Part shown: positions 30,259 to 40,251 of the stretch, one piece after another | How the letters are laid out: each line of letters starts with the position of its first letter | Position numbering within the stretch: position 1 is the first letter of the stretch | Assembly (NCBI RefSeq): GCF_000150955.2 | Contig: NC_011694.1 | Location: 17,814-81,813 of the forward strand | Origin: Phaeodactylum tricornutum CCAP 1055/1 | Taxonomy: Eukaryota > Bacillariophyta > Bacillariophyceae > Surirellales > Neidiaceae | Length of the DNA stretch: 64,000 bases | Direction: 5' to 3' | Made by a program: the position numbers and the translations under genes | The notes under the pieces: model-generated | The model's database searches: none | What the model was told of the DNA's origin: nothing | Seen by the model: the letters and a program-made list of their open reading frames with translations, nothing else

Positions 30259-30654
30259 GGGATGAGTAGCAGGGTGGGAGCAATGGTCCCTTAGCGGATT
30301 CTATTCGGTAAAGGCCGTCGTACCTGTACACTTTGACTTTGACTTCCGACCGCTTATCTTTGCGCCTGCTTTGTTCTTGTACAAAGCCAAAAAAGTGTCA
30401 TCCTCGTGATCCCGAGAAACTGTTATCGCATCAAAAACCTATTGCTTTGTTCTCACTTACGCTGCGCTGTATGGATCTGTAGAACAGAAGGTTGATATGA
30501 AAGTGAGTGAGGGGTGCAATTCTTTGGAACTTGCACAAGCACCATGTCGGTTGGACTACCTCAACTGACAACGCCTCCGAACGGAAATCAACGACTCTTC
30601 GACAAGGATGTTCCTCGTAACGACACTGTCTTTGACAGTGCGCAACAATGTGGG

Positions 30655-31430
30655 GCCAGGCTACAATTCCTGGGATATGTCCAGCACCAACGATGGCCAC
30701 GACCGTGCATACAGGAGAAGCTGCTGTTGCTGAGGCTGATAATACTCGACAGCTTTGTACAAGCTTGGCAGCTAGCCATGCATCACGTTCTGCAATAATT
30801 ACTGTGAAAAGGGTAGGGAAATGACGGCGCAGTTCTTTCAGACTTTCCGTGAGAACATCTGTTTCGTCCCGAAGCACAGACTGTAGCCACTCCTGGATTT
30901 CCTCCTTTTTCGGCTTTTGCCATGAGCTCCAAAGCAGACCTAGCAAAACCTTTACCTTGGGCCAAAACCCGAGAGACTCCCAGGCACGTACAAGTGTCAA
31001 TTGTAGAGGACGATCGCCCAAAATCAAAGCACAAGATTGAGAACTTGTTCCAGTCGGTATGGATTGTTGCGCTTGCCAGTATTGGTATGCGGCCCGAAAT
31101 TCGCCTCCCAGCTCTACTCCCAACTCGGATGCATAGTCTTCTTGGACAGAAGTCAACAAAACTGTGGAAAGAGCTTGAAGACGGGAGCCTCCCTGTGTGG
31201 ACTGTACCTGCCGTATTTTTTCACACATCGTGCGATTCTGGTGTGCCAATGCTTCTTCTTCGTGTTCGTCCTTCGCCGTTCCTTCAAGGAGAGGTATGCG
31301 AGCTTCACAAAGCTCAACGAAAATGGCGTCGGGATGCACATGACGGAGCAGAAGTTTCACTTCCTCGCTAGAATCGCTGGAAACGTGTGCCGTGCCCAAT
31401 AAGAAGATCTCAACGTTCTTTATCCGGACA
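30655..31430 (-). pseudogene. Truncated recent copy of the TraB gene
   Basis: About 775 bp almost identical to 26488-27262, with a handful of substitutions. It covers the TraB core from VRIKNVEIFLLGTAHVS to GAGHIPGIVAW. The presequence with its ATG is missing. The C-terminus is replaced by unrelated residues read from the adjoining DNA, so the open frame runs from about 31438 to 30431. Both motif histidines are kept. With no ATG at the 5' end it is most simply a duplicated pseudogene, though a chimeric transcript from a new promoter cannot be excluded. Confidence 0.8.
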
Positions 31431-31438
31431 CGCCCCAC

Positions 31439-32082
31439 TGCGAAGTCGTTATTGTTGCCCTTACCGATTCCGGCACAGTCTCCGCATCCCCAATCGCTAC
31501 CCCGCCCCTCCCACGCCCCCTTGAATGCTCGGCTCCATTCACTTTTAGAGTAAAGACAGCCAATCGGGTAGCTACTTACTTGCTTTCTTTGCTGTTTGCG
31601 TTATACCAGGTATCGCAGCTCGCAAATTGTCGAAGAGTTCGGACACTGAGCGTAGAAATTGACCGTGCTGATTCGGTCCCATCGCCCAGGGACTTTTTTC
31701 GATCTCACCTTTGTTGCTCTCTCTAGGTAGTAGTAGAGTCCGTGTTCAGAATGTGTTCAGAATTCCATAGGGAGAAATACGTTAACAGTAAAGGGGATGT
31801 TCGAAGTTGAACTCACGATCAAAAATCTTTCAGATTAAACAATTAACCCTCTCGTTATATGAACTTCCCTGGCCGACCCAAGCCTATTCCCGACCCAAGC
31901 AGATTGTGCGACAAGGCGACGACTTCTTTTTTGGATCACCGTCACGGAAGAGCTACAGCAAGGGGAAAAAGTCGTTCGCTACGCTAGAAAGTTGGTCCCG
32001 ATATCGTTCACCTGCGGTCAGACCCACCGCCACAACGAACGCACAATATATTCACAACACTCAACCAATAGACTCGTTGACA
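31439..32082. other. Intergenic region upstream of the orphan at 32083
   Basis: 644 bp. One TNACWGTNA copy lies at 31783-31791. The orphan's frame is open for about 275 bp upstream of its ATG without another ATG, so this part is probably 5' leader. Confidence 0.35.
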
Positions 32083-32814
32083 ATGCCGGAAACCCGTGAT
32101 AAGAAGAAGCGCCGCAAGCTCTGCATCCCCCCCGTTTGCTCTGCTACCGGGAACACTTCCGAGAATCCTAACATGGAAGCCGGTGCAGGTGAGCCAATCA
32201 CCCAAGAAACGCAAATAACACAAACAGTACGAGATCGGAATGAATTCTCTTGTTTTACTAGGTTCATGTCTTTCTTCAACCCATTGAATGTCGCTCGTAT
32301 GCGGGAACGCAGCGACGACGATGAGTATGATGACAGTGAGTGGGAAAGTCGTGCATCAATGTTGTCACGCAAGCGGAAGCCGATTCGCCCTCCCAGCAGC
32401 GACGATGATCGTAAGCCCGCCGCAAAAACTCCCGGCAATGGTACCGCCACAGCCCCTATAGACCTAACCGGCACCAGCAGTAACGGAACAAGTGGTACAG
32501 TCGATAGTGTGAAGGGACAGTCCACTTCATGTATTACTCCTCGTCCAGTTGATCAGATGGACCTGGGCACACTGGAGGTACTGGCAAGATTTCCCTCCTT
32601 GCTGGCAGGGGGAAGGTTTTGCAAAGATGTGCTTGGTGTTTGGAGCGTCAGGAAATTCCAAAATGCTATGGGGAGGGGCCATCCTGATGCTGTGACGTAT
32701 GCAGGTTTCATCTGGAAGAGAATGGGGCAGCCTGACCTGGACATCAATAACTTGCCTCCGGCAATAGAGGAGGCCCGGAAGTTTCACCTTCTGGCACTAG
32801 GCAAAGTTGTTTGA
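32083..32814 (+). CDS. Orphan basic/acidic protein, probably nuclear
   Basis: 243 residues from ATG at 32083 (MPETRDKKKRRKL). The frame is open further upstream but has no earlier ATG. There is a Lys/Arg cluster at the N-terminus, an acidic patch (RERSDDDEYDDSEWES), a second basic cluster (LSRKRKPIRPP), a Thr/Ser/Gly linker, and a more ordered C-terminal 80 residues (LEVLARFPSLLAGGRFCKDV, VRKFQNAMGRGHPDAVTYAG). A GTGAGC...TTACTAG pair at 32189-32261 looks like an intron, but removing it gives an early stop, so I keep the gene unspliced. No domain recognised. The basic clusters suggest nuclear import. Confidence 0.5.
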   Translation: MPETRDKKKRRKLCIPPVCSATGNTSENPNMEAGAGEPITQETQITQTVRDRNEFSCFTRFMSFFNPLNVARMRERSDDDEYDDSEWESRASMLSRKRKPIRPPSSDDDRKPAAKTPGNGTATAPIDLTGTSSNGTSGTVDSVKGQSTSCITPRPVDQMDLGTLEVLARFPSLLAGGRFCKDVLGVWSVRKFQNAMGRGHPDAVTYAGFIWKRMGQPDLDINNLPPAIEEARKFHLLALGKVV

Positions 32815-33485
32815 CAAAGGAAATCCAGCACTGGACCTGTGTTGAGAACATTTGACAGCATAAGTGCAGCCTCAATTGCAAATGATTTAAATTATTCCTG
32901 TCTTTGGAAAGCCATTCTGCTGTCGGAAGGACATTGTTACTTTTCGCAGGGATTTTTCTGGAAGCTGGTCTAGCCTGCTGACCAAAACAAAAAGAGTTCC
33001 GACTGTGAAGAAGGATAGGCAAATGGCTTTTGATTGGTGTTGTGGTTGACCTGACTGTGATCAATAGAAGCCACGAGAGGGCTGATGGGAGAGCTTTATT
33101 CTATTATAATCCAGAAATTAGACAGGTCAATAACAGCCTAGGTAGCAAAAGACAATATACACTACAACAATTCATATCATATTTTGTTCTAGCTCTCTTT
33201 GTCAATGCAGCTACTACAACACTCCACGAAACAACGCAGGAGGTCTTTCCCCGAAAATCCACTATCTAGGATTAGCAGGGGTGTAAATTGCACTATTTGG
33301 GGAAAACTGCACTAGTTCTAACAAGTATTCAATTTTTGCTGGATAAACTTTTTACAGCTAATAAGGTAGCTGATATTCAATAATCTGTGGTTAATCACGA
33401 CGATTGTTTACAGCATTTGCAATTCATAGTAAACTAATCAATCCTCTCCCAAAGCGCTAACTGTAAGTTCCTTCGTCCCACAGTT
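32815..33485. other. Intergenic region
   Basis: 671 bp, AT-rich, with TNACWGTNA copies at 33052-33060 and 33458-33466. No gene recognised. Confidence 0.35.
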
Positions 33486-34496
33486 TTGGGCCGTTTTAGA
33501 TCCCTTGAACGAAAGTTGAAACAAAGAAAGGAGGAGTATAGAGCGAAAGCCAATGCGTCTCCTGCTTCCCAAACAACCAAGCCGACGCCATCGTCCCGAC
33601 AGGGCGAAGCCGGGAATTCTTACGAACCAAAAAAAAGGAATCGGCAAAGCCTGAGACGAAAAAGTCGTCGTCATCATCAATTCACGACAAACACAACAAG
33701 ATGCATCGGAAATACCGTCAAAGGCGAAAGGATTTGGCAAGCCTTACGACCAGTAAAGAAGCCGCCAAGGCGAAACTGGAACGTTCCCAGCGGAAAAACG
33801 TAACTCTTTTGGATGCACATTGCAGGCGTCTTCAGAAGATTGCGGAATAAGGTGACAGGAACGCCAAGTCACTGTCTACGATTCTTCCTACGAAGCAAAA
33901 TGACGGAGCAACTTTCGTCCGAAAGGGACATTTTGGAGCAGCCGCTGAAAAAGTGCAGGTAATTTGGCACTGGCAGCAAGCCTGGCAACAAATGCCAAGG
34001 ACTTGTCAAACAGCGCCTGGCTTTGAACAGGCGCGTCAGCGAATTGGAACAACAGCTTGCGTTGCTGAATAAAGACCTGGCTTTGAAGACTGTGGCGTGC
34101 TCCGAAGAAACAGGGCGAATGTCCACCACCAAAGCATAGCTCGAGAAAGTGTTGGCCAGGAACAATGAACTTGTTGAAGAGAACGAGAAGAGAGAAGCTG
34201 GTATTCGGGGACTGGTAGATTGCGCCAACAAAGCCGAGAGGGAGGCTCGAGAAGCAACAGGGAAACTCAATAATCTGACACAACAGTCCACCGGAGATCT
34301 GAGCACTGCCTCTTCGTCGTCCACTGTGAATCAATTGACTCTGAATTCCCAAATCTCTGTCCTGGAATCCCGATTGGCGTGTCCAGTTTGTCACTGCCGA
34401 GACAACGAATGCATCATCATTTGCTGTCGACACATGCATTGCAAACAGTGCGTTGACTGTGAGGAACGTATTTCGATCCGAAGCCAGAAGTGACTA
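33486..34496 (+). pseudogene. Degenerate coiled-coil/RING-finger gene (Bre1-like layout)
   Basis: Several open pieces in different frames (33486-33803, then fragments, then 34149-34493) together look like one decayed gene. It has a basic N-terminus (LERKLKQRKEEYRAK), coiled-coil helices (ARNNELVEENEKREAGIRGL, AEREAREATGKLNN) and a C-terminal RING start: CPVC, then CRHMHCKQC. The final Cys pair of the RING is missing because the frame ends at RSQK. Coiled coil plus C-terminal RING is the layout of Bre1-type E3 ligases, but the resemblance is architectural only. Unseen introns could explain some of the frame changes. Confidence 0.5.
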
Positions 34497-35169
34497 ACTC
34501 GGACACCGGCGTACGTCAGGGATACCTACACTGTGGGGGACAGCGGCAGACCATTAGTATCAATACACGCCGGACCGCAGTCCAATTAAGCTAGGTCAAC
34601 GAAAATAGCTATGAAAAATTCCCCCACAATGGTCATTCTTTCTGCTACATCCTAGCACGAGTTACTTGGGTCATCGGAATACGAGCACGACTTGGCCAAT
34701 TTCAGGCATTGTAGGAAAAGGAACTACCGAGCATCGCTAACTAACTGTAGATTCTGCTTCTCACTGTTGACTAGCTCCAAATTTTGTTGCGCAAACACCA
34801 TAACACACATAGGTAGTAGGGAGGAGTCATCAGTCCTTTTTCCGTTATGACGCGTTCGCACCTGGCTGGTCTTTGTAGCAATTTGGACCAACTAGTTCGC
34901 TGGCACGCGTGTGTCATCGCGACTAACAGTAAGCCATCCAACCATTTCACCATTCCGAGTCCCTTCTGACACACCTCTCCAAGTAAATCCGAGTCTGTGA
35001 GAGCGTGCGGCGCATCCAGTGTCTACATACCCATTCGAAGTCTGTAGCGGTCCTTCCCTTTCTTGTGCGTCGGTCGAGAGACGGGAACCGCTGCTCGTTT
35101 CGATACCGGGAGTGTGGGGTGAGTGGGGTTGCGCAAAAACCAAACGAAGTGGACTGTGAAGGTCACCCG
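34497..35169. promoter_or_regulatory. Upstream region of the MYND-LRR gene
   Basis: 673 bp. It contains one TNACWGTNA copy (34924-34932) and an open leader in frame with the downstream gene but lacking an ATG. No gene seen. Confidence 0.35.
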
Positions 35170-38100
35170 ATGGGACAGTCCGAGTCCACAATAACTTCCC
35201 CCCCCAAAGGCACCTCGAGCAATCCACTCGAAGACGGCGGAGCGTCCGCGTCCTCCTCCTCCTCCTCCTTCACCACTCGCCAACCCCGGACCGCTACGAA
35301 TCTCACGATGTCGCCCCCCCTTTCTCCTCAACCTCGTCCCAGCGGAGGAACCAATTCCCATTGGGAAACTTCCGAAACCGGCGCCTCCCAGGGTTCGGAC
35401 GGGGAAGTCGTCTGCCACGCCTGCGGCTTTGAAGCCTCTTACGTTCCGGAAGGTATGTTGCACTGTGAACGCTGCCGGAACGTTTCCTATTGTTCCCTAC
35501 ATTGCCAACAGTGGGATTGGACGTCGGGCGGACACTCCGATCTCTGTGTCGACGCTCGGTCAACGGCTCACGAAGACAGTACCACCGGGAGTGCCAGCAA
35601 CAACAACAGTGGCAGTGGAACTACTCGTCCCTCGGAGGATTCCACCCTCGTCTCCATGGATATAGCCAACGTATTCGGACCCCGAAGTGTCGGATCTGCC
35701 TCCACTCCCGCACCCGCCCCCGTGAATCGAGGTGTCCAGCGGAGACCGGAAACGAAGGAAGGCGGCCTCGGGGCCTACCTCCACGCGCACACCCCGCGTA
35801 CCACCCCACCAACTCCACTCGCATCCCGGTACAATTCTCCCAACGACCAGGACCTCGACGACGATGATCCGAACGAGGGGTCCATTGTATTAGTATCGGA
35901 CTCGGAAAGTACCGACATTCTCGGAATGATTCAGGAAGAATCCGAAGGAAACGAAGAACCGGAATTGCAAGGTTCCTGGCGATCACGGGACAATCCGTTC
36001 CACAAATCCGCTTTGGGAGAAACCTCGTACGACTCGGAACGGGACGAACGGGAACTCATTCTCGCCACGGCCCCCGCTGCGACGGTCCGGGACGCCCACG
36101 AACACGCTCAAAACAACAACAATAACACCGTCACCGCAACGGCATCTTTCGCCAGCCCTCAACGAGATTCGCTCAAGGCCTTTCGGGCCGTAGCGTCCGA
36201 AACCACCAACGTAGAGAGCCACGGCAAACATAGCCTCAAAGGCTTTCGACACGCCTACGATGATGCCCCGTCGAAAGAAAAGATCGCTTTCTCACACACA
36301 CTCATCCGCCACAGTGATACGGCCGATGACACCATGAGTACCACAGGATCTCATCCTGGCCAAGTGAATGAGGCTACTGCGAACAGGACAAACCAGAACG
36401 CGACCGCCGTCACGAATTTGGCCCTCAAAACTAGCATCAACAAAGCTTTGCGAGATTTCGAACGCTTGTATGGAGAGGAAGCCGCACAGCTGGCTGTATT
36501 GCAACTCACCCAAGGTCTAATTACTGAAGACGACGTTATTGAACAAGCCAGTCAAAGTCCGGACGAGTCAGAACAGTACAATGAAACCACAACCGAGTCT
36601 GGGGACTCATCCCCAGCAGATCCGAAAAGTTCACCAACGATTGTAGACCAGAGCCTGTCAAGTTGGGGCTTGTCCGGCATAGCGTCGACTGAGGGGTTGG
36701 ACAAGCCATCCGCGCACAGCACATCGTCCCTGATCACAGAAAATATGTCTCGGGACTCCAAAAATGCTGCTACCTTATCGTCATCCTCGTCGTCGCAACA
36801 GAATGCGTTGGCCTTTGCAAGTCCTCATTCCGTTGGGGCCACCACCACAGCCGCATCTACGGCTCCGCTTTTGACACCCGCTGAGCCAGAAGACGAAAGT
36901 GCTTGCAGTGACGGATCCTTGTGCACACCTACTGAATCGTCGGTACAAGCAAAGCCATTTACGGTCCATACCCCCCGGTATCTTCAGTACCGCAATTCCT
37001 TGTCCAAATCTACCGCCAAAAGTGGTTTGCCAGGAACGACAGCTGTAAGAGTTGCACACGACAGTGATACAATTAAAACCCAGGATACAAAGAATCGTGC
37101 AAACCGACAAAAGGAGCCTACCCAGAACGGAGCTGCCTTGGTCGGTGAAATAATAGAAGGTGCCGCTGCCGTGGGCACCAAAAGGACACTTAGCCCCAAT
37201 GACCCACCAGAGCAGCTAAGGGAAGCGTCACGAGTCGTGCCGCCTCCTGCGATTGTGGCGACTCCGACGGAGACGTCTAACCAAGATTTTCCACCGTCTA
37301 TTCATGAAGAGAAGATCGCATTATCCATGCCCCGTTACCTGACGTATCGCTCGTCGCTGGCCAGATCAGTCGACAGAAAAAGCTTTTCTGTCCAGCTTTC
37401 TGCGCAAGAACTTGAATCCTATGAAGTTGGCCAGTTAAGAATGCCGGGCAATGGAAAACACAATAATTCCGATGTTCCGGCGGTAGTCGCTACGGTTCAG
37501 GACAACATACATGAAACGGAAAGGGCCAAGACGGCGACGGTAGCTGCCGAGATGTCGAGCAATTACGAACTGGGGAATAATGAATTCAGGCAATCTTTGT
37601 CTCCATCGCAGGTAGAAGTTGAGGCTAATAAGATGAGCGATAGTACAGGACTTGCCGATGCTATTGGCGGAATTGCAGCCTTGGGGTCGGGGGCTGTTGC
37701 TCTGGCAAGCACGAAGAAAAATTCTGACAATAACCAGGTAATATCCAATGTGTTGCTTGCAGATTCAGAGCTGGGTCTGGAATCCCAGATGGTGCCGATC
37801 ATGCGAAAACTGTCACCGAATGCTATTAAGGAAGGGGCACCGTCTCGTGCGGAGAGCTTTTACTCTCGCTATCGGGCCTCGTTGGCTCAGAGACTTTCCC
37901 AACTCTTTATTGTAGAAGATGCGATGTTGTCTGGCGATGACTCGGACGATTCTTTGAATGCCGACGAAGAGCGAGAACTCACAGACCAGCTTTCTTCGTA
38001 TTTGGAGAAGGGGAATTCCAAAAGAACCATTGAAGAGAATGCATCTCGACCCGGCGCTTTGGGACACAAGAGCTACGATGGAATGAACAGCTCCTGGAGT

Positions 38101-40251
38101 GGTTTCGACGAAGAAAATTCTGTGGACGCAAACATCGACGGCTCTCGCAGCAGCGAAGTCTGCGAGCGAAAATTTCAGACAGCCTTGGTTACTGACGCGG
38201 GTGCAATCAATTTGCGAGAAGCTCGAGAAAGCGCTCGAGCTGAACAAGCTCGAAAAATTGAGCTTGCCAGATCAAGCTCCAAACAAGTCATGTACCAGTC
38301 CGTATCTCAAGACTCGAAACCCTCCAAAATGACAGAGAGGCGCGCAGCTCCTCTCACAGTAACCAGGAATCAAGAAAGTTATAGTGAGAAGCGGATAAGC
38401 CGAAGCAATTCCAGCTCTTCTGTAGAAGATGCTGAGACTGCGTTATCTGCAAAACGAAGAGCGCCAGCCCCCATCAGTAGTCAATGTTTTGCTCCGAAAG
38501 TAGCAGAGTACAGAAATCGGAAACGTTGTGCGATGCTCGGCTTCATTTTCCTTCTCGTGGTACTTCCTCTCGCAATTGGACTTGGGGTTGGACTTCGTGG
38601 AAGCAATAAAAATCGCTCGACTAACTTTCTACCAGACACACAACCCCCAGCAGGATCAAACCCAACTCCCTCGCCTGACACGCAAGAACCTACGAATTTT
38701 CTGCGTACGCGGGCGCCCTCGCAGTCAACGGACGATACACCAGGATCACCGACCATTAATGCTCCTACGCAAAGCCCAACAGCTCCACGAATGGAAACCC
38801 CCATCGTTTTGCCAATTGAATCTCCTTCACCTTCCAATCTCAACCCGGTATCTTCGTTGGTTCCCTCCATCGCGCCCACTCCAACAGTTTCTCTATCAAA
38901 CGCTCCTAATATCATGGATTCATCCCAAGCCCCAACGGTACTGTTGCTAAACCAAGAGCTCTTCAGGATGCTAAGCGATTTGTCTGAGGACAATGGAGCA
39001 AGCATCCTTCGCCCCTTCACACCGCAGCGCCGAGCGTTCGAATGGCTTGCATCTACTTCAGACCTCGACACTTTGTCCAACACACGAAAGGTTCAGCGAT
39101 TTTCTTTGTCTGTGTTCTTTTTTACTTCGAATGGTAGCCTTTGGCGTAACAATTCTGGATGGCTAACAGAAAGTGATGAATGCACATGGTACTCGAGGTC
39201 TGGGCGCACAACTTGCGATGGCAGTGGAGTATACCTGCACTTGGAATTGGGAGACAACGATGTGGCAGGAAGAATTGCCACAGAAATTGGTTTGTTGACA
39301 GGACTTCGACGTTTGGACTTGACAGGTGGTAGTGGAAGTCGCTTGAGCAGCACACTACCAACGGAGCTCGGAGTACTTTCCGACCTTGAGTTTGTGAGTT
39401 TCCGGAACAATTCCATATCTAGAAGCATACCGATCGAGTTGGGTCAGCTTACGAGACTCCAGCATCTTGACTTGAGTATGAACGTGCTTAGAGACTCGAT
39501 TCCGACAGCCTTTGGTCAGCTGGCAGCCTTAGAAACGCTTGATCTAGGACACAATACTCTTTCCGGCTCCATCCCTACTGAGCTCGGCCGGTTGTTGACT
39601 GCGCGAAGTATCAAGCTGAACAATAATATTCTTACTGGTGCATTGTCCACTTTTATTGGTCAACTTTCTGAATTGGAATTGCTTAACCTTGCAACGAACC
39701 AGGTGTCGACCATCCCGACCGAGCTCGGACAGCTCACCAGCCTTGCATCTTTTGATTTGCATGAGAATAGGGTGAGGGGTCGTTTTCCTACGGAAATTGG
39801 CTTCTTGACCCGTCTTCACTTTCTGGATCTCAGTAACAATGCCTTTTCTGGCACTCTACCCACGGAGATTGGGCTATTGCAAAATACTCTTCGCCAACTG
39901 AACCTTTCGAATAATCGATTTTCAGGGGAAATCCCTATTGAAATAGGAAACCTCGTAGGGCTCTTCAGCCTGCAGATGCAATCGAATCGATTCATAGGTT
40001 CCGTTCCTGAAGAATTTGATGGACTGCTATTGATTACTACTATCCGCATTGACAACAATGATCTCTCTGGCATGGTGCCAGAACAAGTTTGTGACCACTT
40101 CTCGAATCGATTACCAAAGTTTTACTTGGATTGCGGAGGTAGTCCCGCCAAGTTGTCTTGCCCGCCAGGAACTTGTTGTACTTACTGCTGCGAAGAAAGC
40201 ACTGGATGCGAGTGCGTGTACGCTGGTACCAGCTTTCAATTCTTGTGTTAA
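35170..40251 (+). CDS. MYND zinc-finger / LRR single-pass membrane protein
   Basis: 1693 residues from the first in-frame ATG at 35170 (MGQSES, which fits an N-myristoylation motif). Residues about 80-125 form a MYND-type zinc finger: CHACGF, CERCRNVSYCSLHCQ, DWTSGGHSDLC. A long acidic Ser/Thr-rich part follows. In it a motif RYLxYRxSL occurs twice (PRYLQYRNSL, PRYLTYRSSL), with a variant FYSRYRASLAQRL. One membrane helix (AMLGFIFLLVVLPLAIGLGV, about 1120-1142) leads to a Pro/Thr/Ser stalk. Next come a cap (FFFTSNGSLWRNNSGWL, CTWYS), about eleven LRRs (about 1355-1630) and a C-terminal Cys cluster (CCTYCCEESTGCECVY). The ectodomain is clearly paralogous to that of the gene at 11899. MYND fingers bind proline-rich partners. 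The fusion suggests a surface receptor with a cytoplasmic docking finger, which is an inference. Confidence 0.85.
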   Translation: MGQSESTITSPPKGTSSNPLEDGGASASSSSSSFTTRQPRTATNLTMSPPLSPQPRPSGGTNSHWETSETGASQGSDGEVVCHACGFEASYVPEGMLHCERCRNVSYCSLHCQQWDWTSGGHSDLCVDARSTAHEDSTTGSASNNNSGSGTTRPSEDSTLVSMDIANVFGPRSVGSASTPAPAPVNRGVQRRPETKEGGLGAYLHAHTPRTTPPTPLASRYNSPNDQDLDDDDPNEGSIVLVSDSESTDILGMIQEESEGNEEPELQGSWRSRDNPFHKSALGETSYDSERDERELILATAPAATVRDAHEHAQNNNNNTVTATASFASPQRDSLKAFRAVASETTNVESHGKHSLKGFRHAYDDAPSKEKIAFSHTLIRHSDTADDTMSTTGSHPGQVNEATANRTNQNATAVTNLALKTSINKALRDFERLYGEEAAQLAVLQLTQGLITEDDVIEQASQSPDESEQYNETTTESGDSSPADPKSSPTIVDQSLSSWGLSGIASTEGLDKPSAHSTSSLITENMSRDSKNAATLSSSSSSQQNALAFASPHSVGATTTAASTAPLLTPAEPEDESACSDGSLCTPTESSVQAKPFTVHTPRYLQYRNSLSKSTAKSGLPGTTAVRVAHDSDTIKTQDTKNRANRQKEPTQNGAALVGEIIEGAAAVGTKRTLSPNDPPEQLREASRVVPPPAIVATPTETSNQDFPPSIHEEKIALSMPRYLTYRSSLARSVDRKSFSVQLSAQELESYEVGQLRMPGNGKHNNSDVPAVVATVQDNIHETERAKTATVAAEMSSNYELGNNEFRQSLSPSQVEVEANKMSDSTGLADAIGGIAALGSGAVALASTKKNSDNNQVISNVLLADSELGLESQMVPIMRKLSPNAIKEGAPSRAESFYSRYRASLAQRLSQLFIVEDAMLSGDDSDDSLNADEERELTDQLSSYLEKGNSKRTIEENASRPGALGHKSYDGMNSSWSGFDEENSVDANIDGSRSSEVCERKFQTALVTDAGAINLREARESARAEQARKIELARSSSKQVMYQSVSQDSKPSKMTERRAAPLTVTRNQESYSEKRISRSNSSSSVEDAETALSAKRRAPAPISSQCFAPKVAEYRNRKRCAMLGFIFLLVVLPLAIGLGVGLRGSNKNRSTNFLPDTQPPAGSNPTPSPDTQEPTNFLRTRAPSQSTDDTPGSPTINAPTQSPTAPRMETPIVLPIESPSPSNLNPVSSLVPSIAPTPTVSLSNAPNIMDSSQAPTVLLLNQELFRMLSDLSEDNGASILRPFTPQRRAFEWLASTSDLDTLSNTRKVQRFSLSVFFFTSNGSLWRNNSGWLTESDECTWYSRSGRTTCDGSGVYLHLELGDNDVAGRIATEIGLLTGLRRLDLTGGSGSRLSSTLPTELGVLSDLEFVSFRNNSISRSIPIELGQLTRLQHLDLSMNVLRDSIPTAFGQLAALETLDLGHNTLSGSIPTELGRLLTARSIKLNNNILTGALSTFIGQLSELELLNLATNQVSTIPTELGQLTSLASFDLHENRVRGRFPTEIGFLTRLHFLDLSNNAFSGTLPTEIGLLQNTLRQLNLSNNRFSGEIPIEIGNLVGLFSLQMQSNRFIGSVPEEFDGLLLITTIRIDNNDLSGMVPEQVCDHFSNRLPKFYLDCGGSPAKLSCPPGTCCTYCCEESTGCECVYAGTSFQFLC

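Noticed and set aside
30431-30654. The unrelated C-terminal 75 residues of the copied TraB frame as a new domain
   Set aside because: It reads non-coding DNA adjoining the copy; composition is not protein-like and no start codon supports the frame.
32189-32261. A possible intron (GTGAGC ... TTACTAG) in the orphan at 32083
   Set aside because: Its removal shifts the frame into an early stop, whereas the unspliced frame stays open for another 180 codons.
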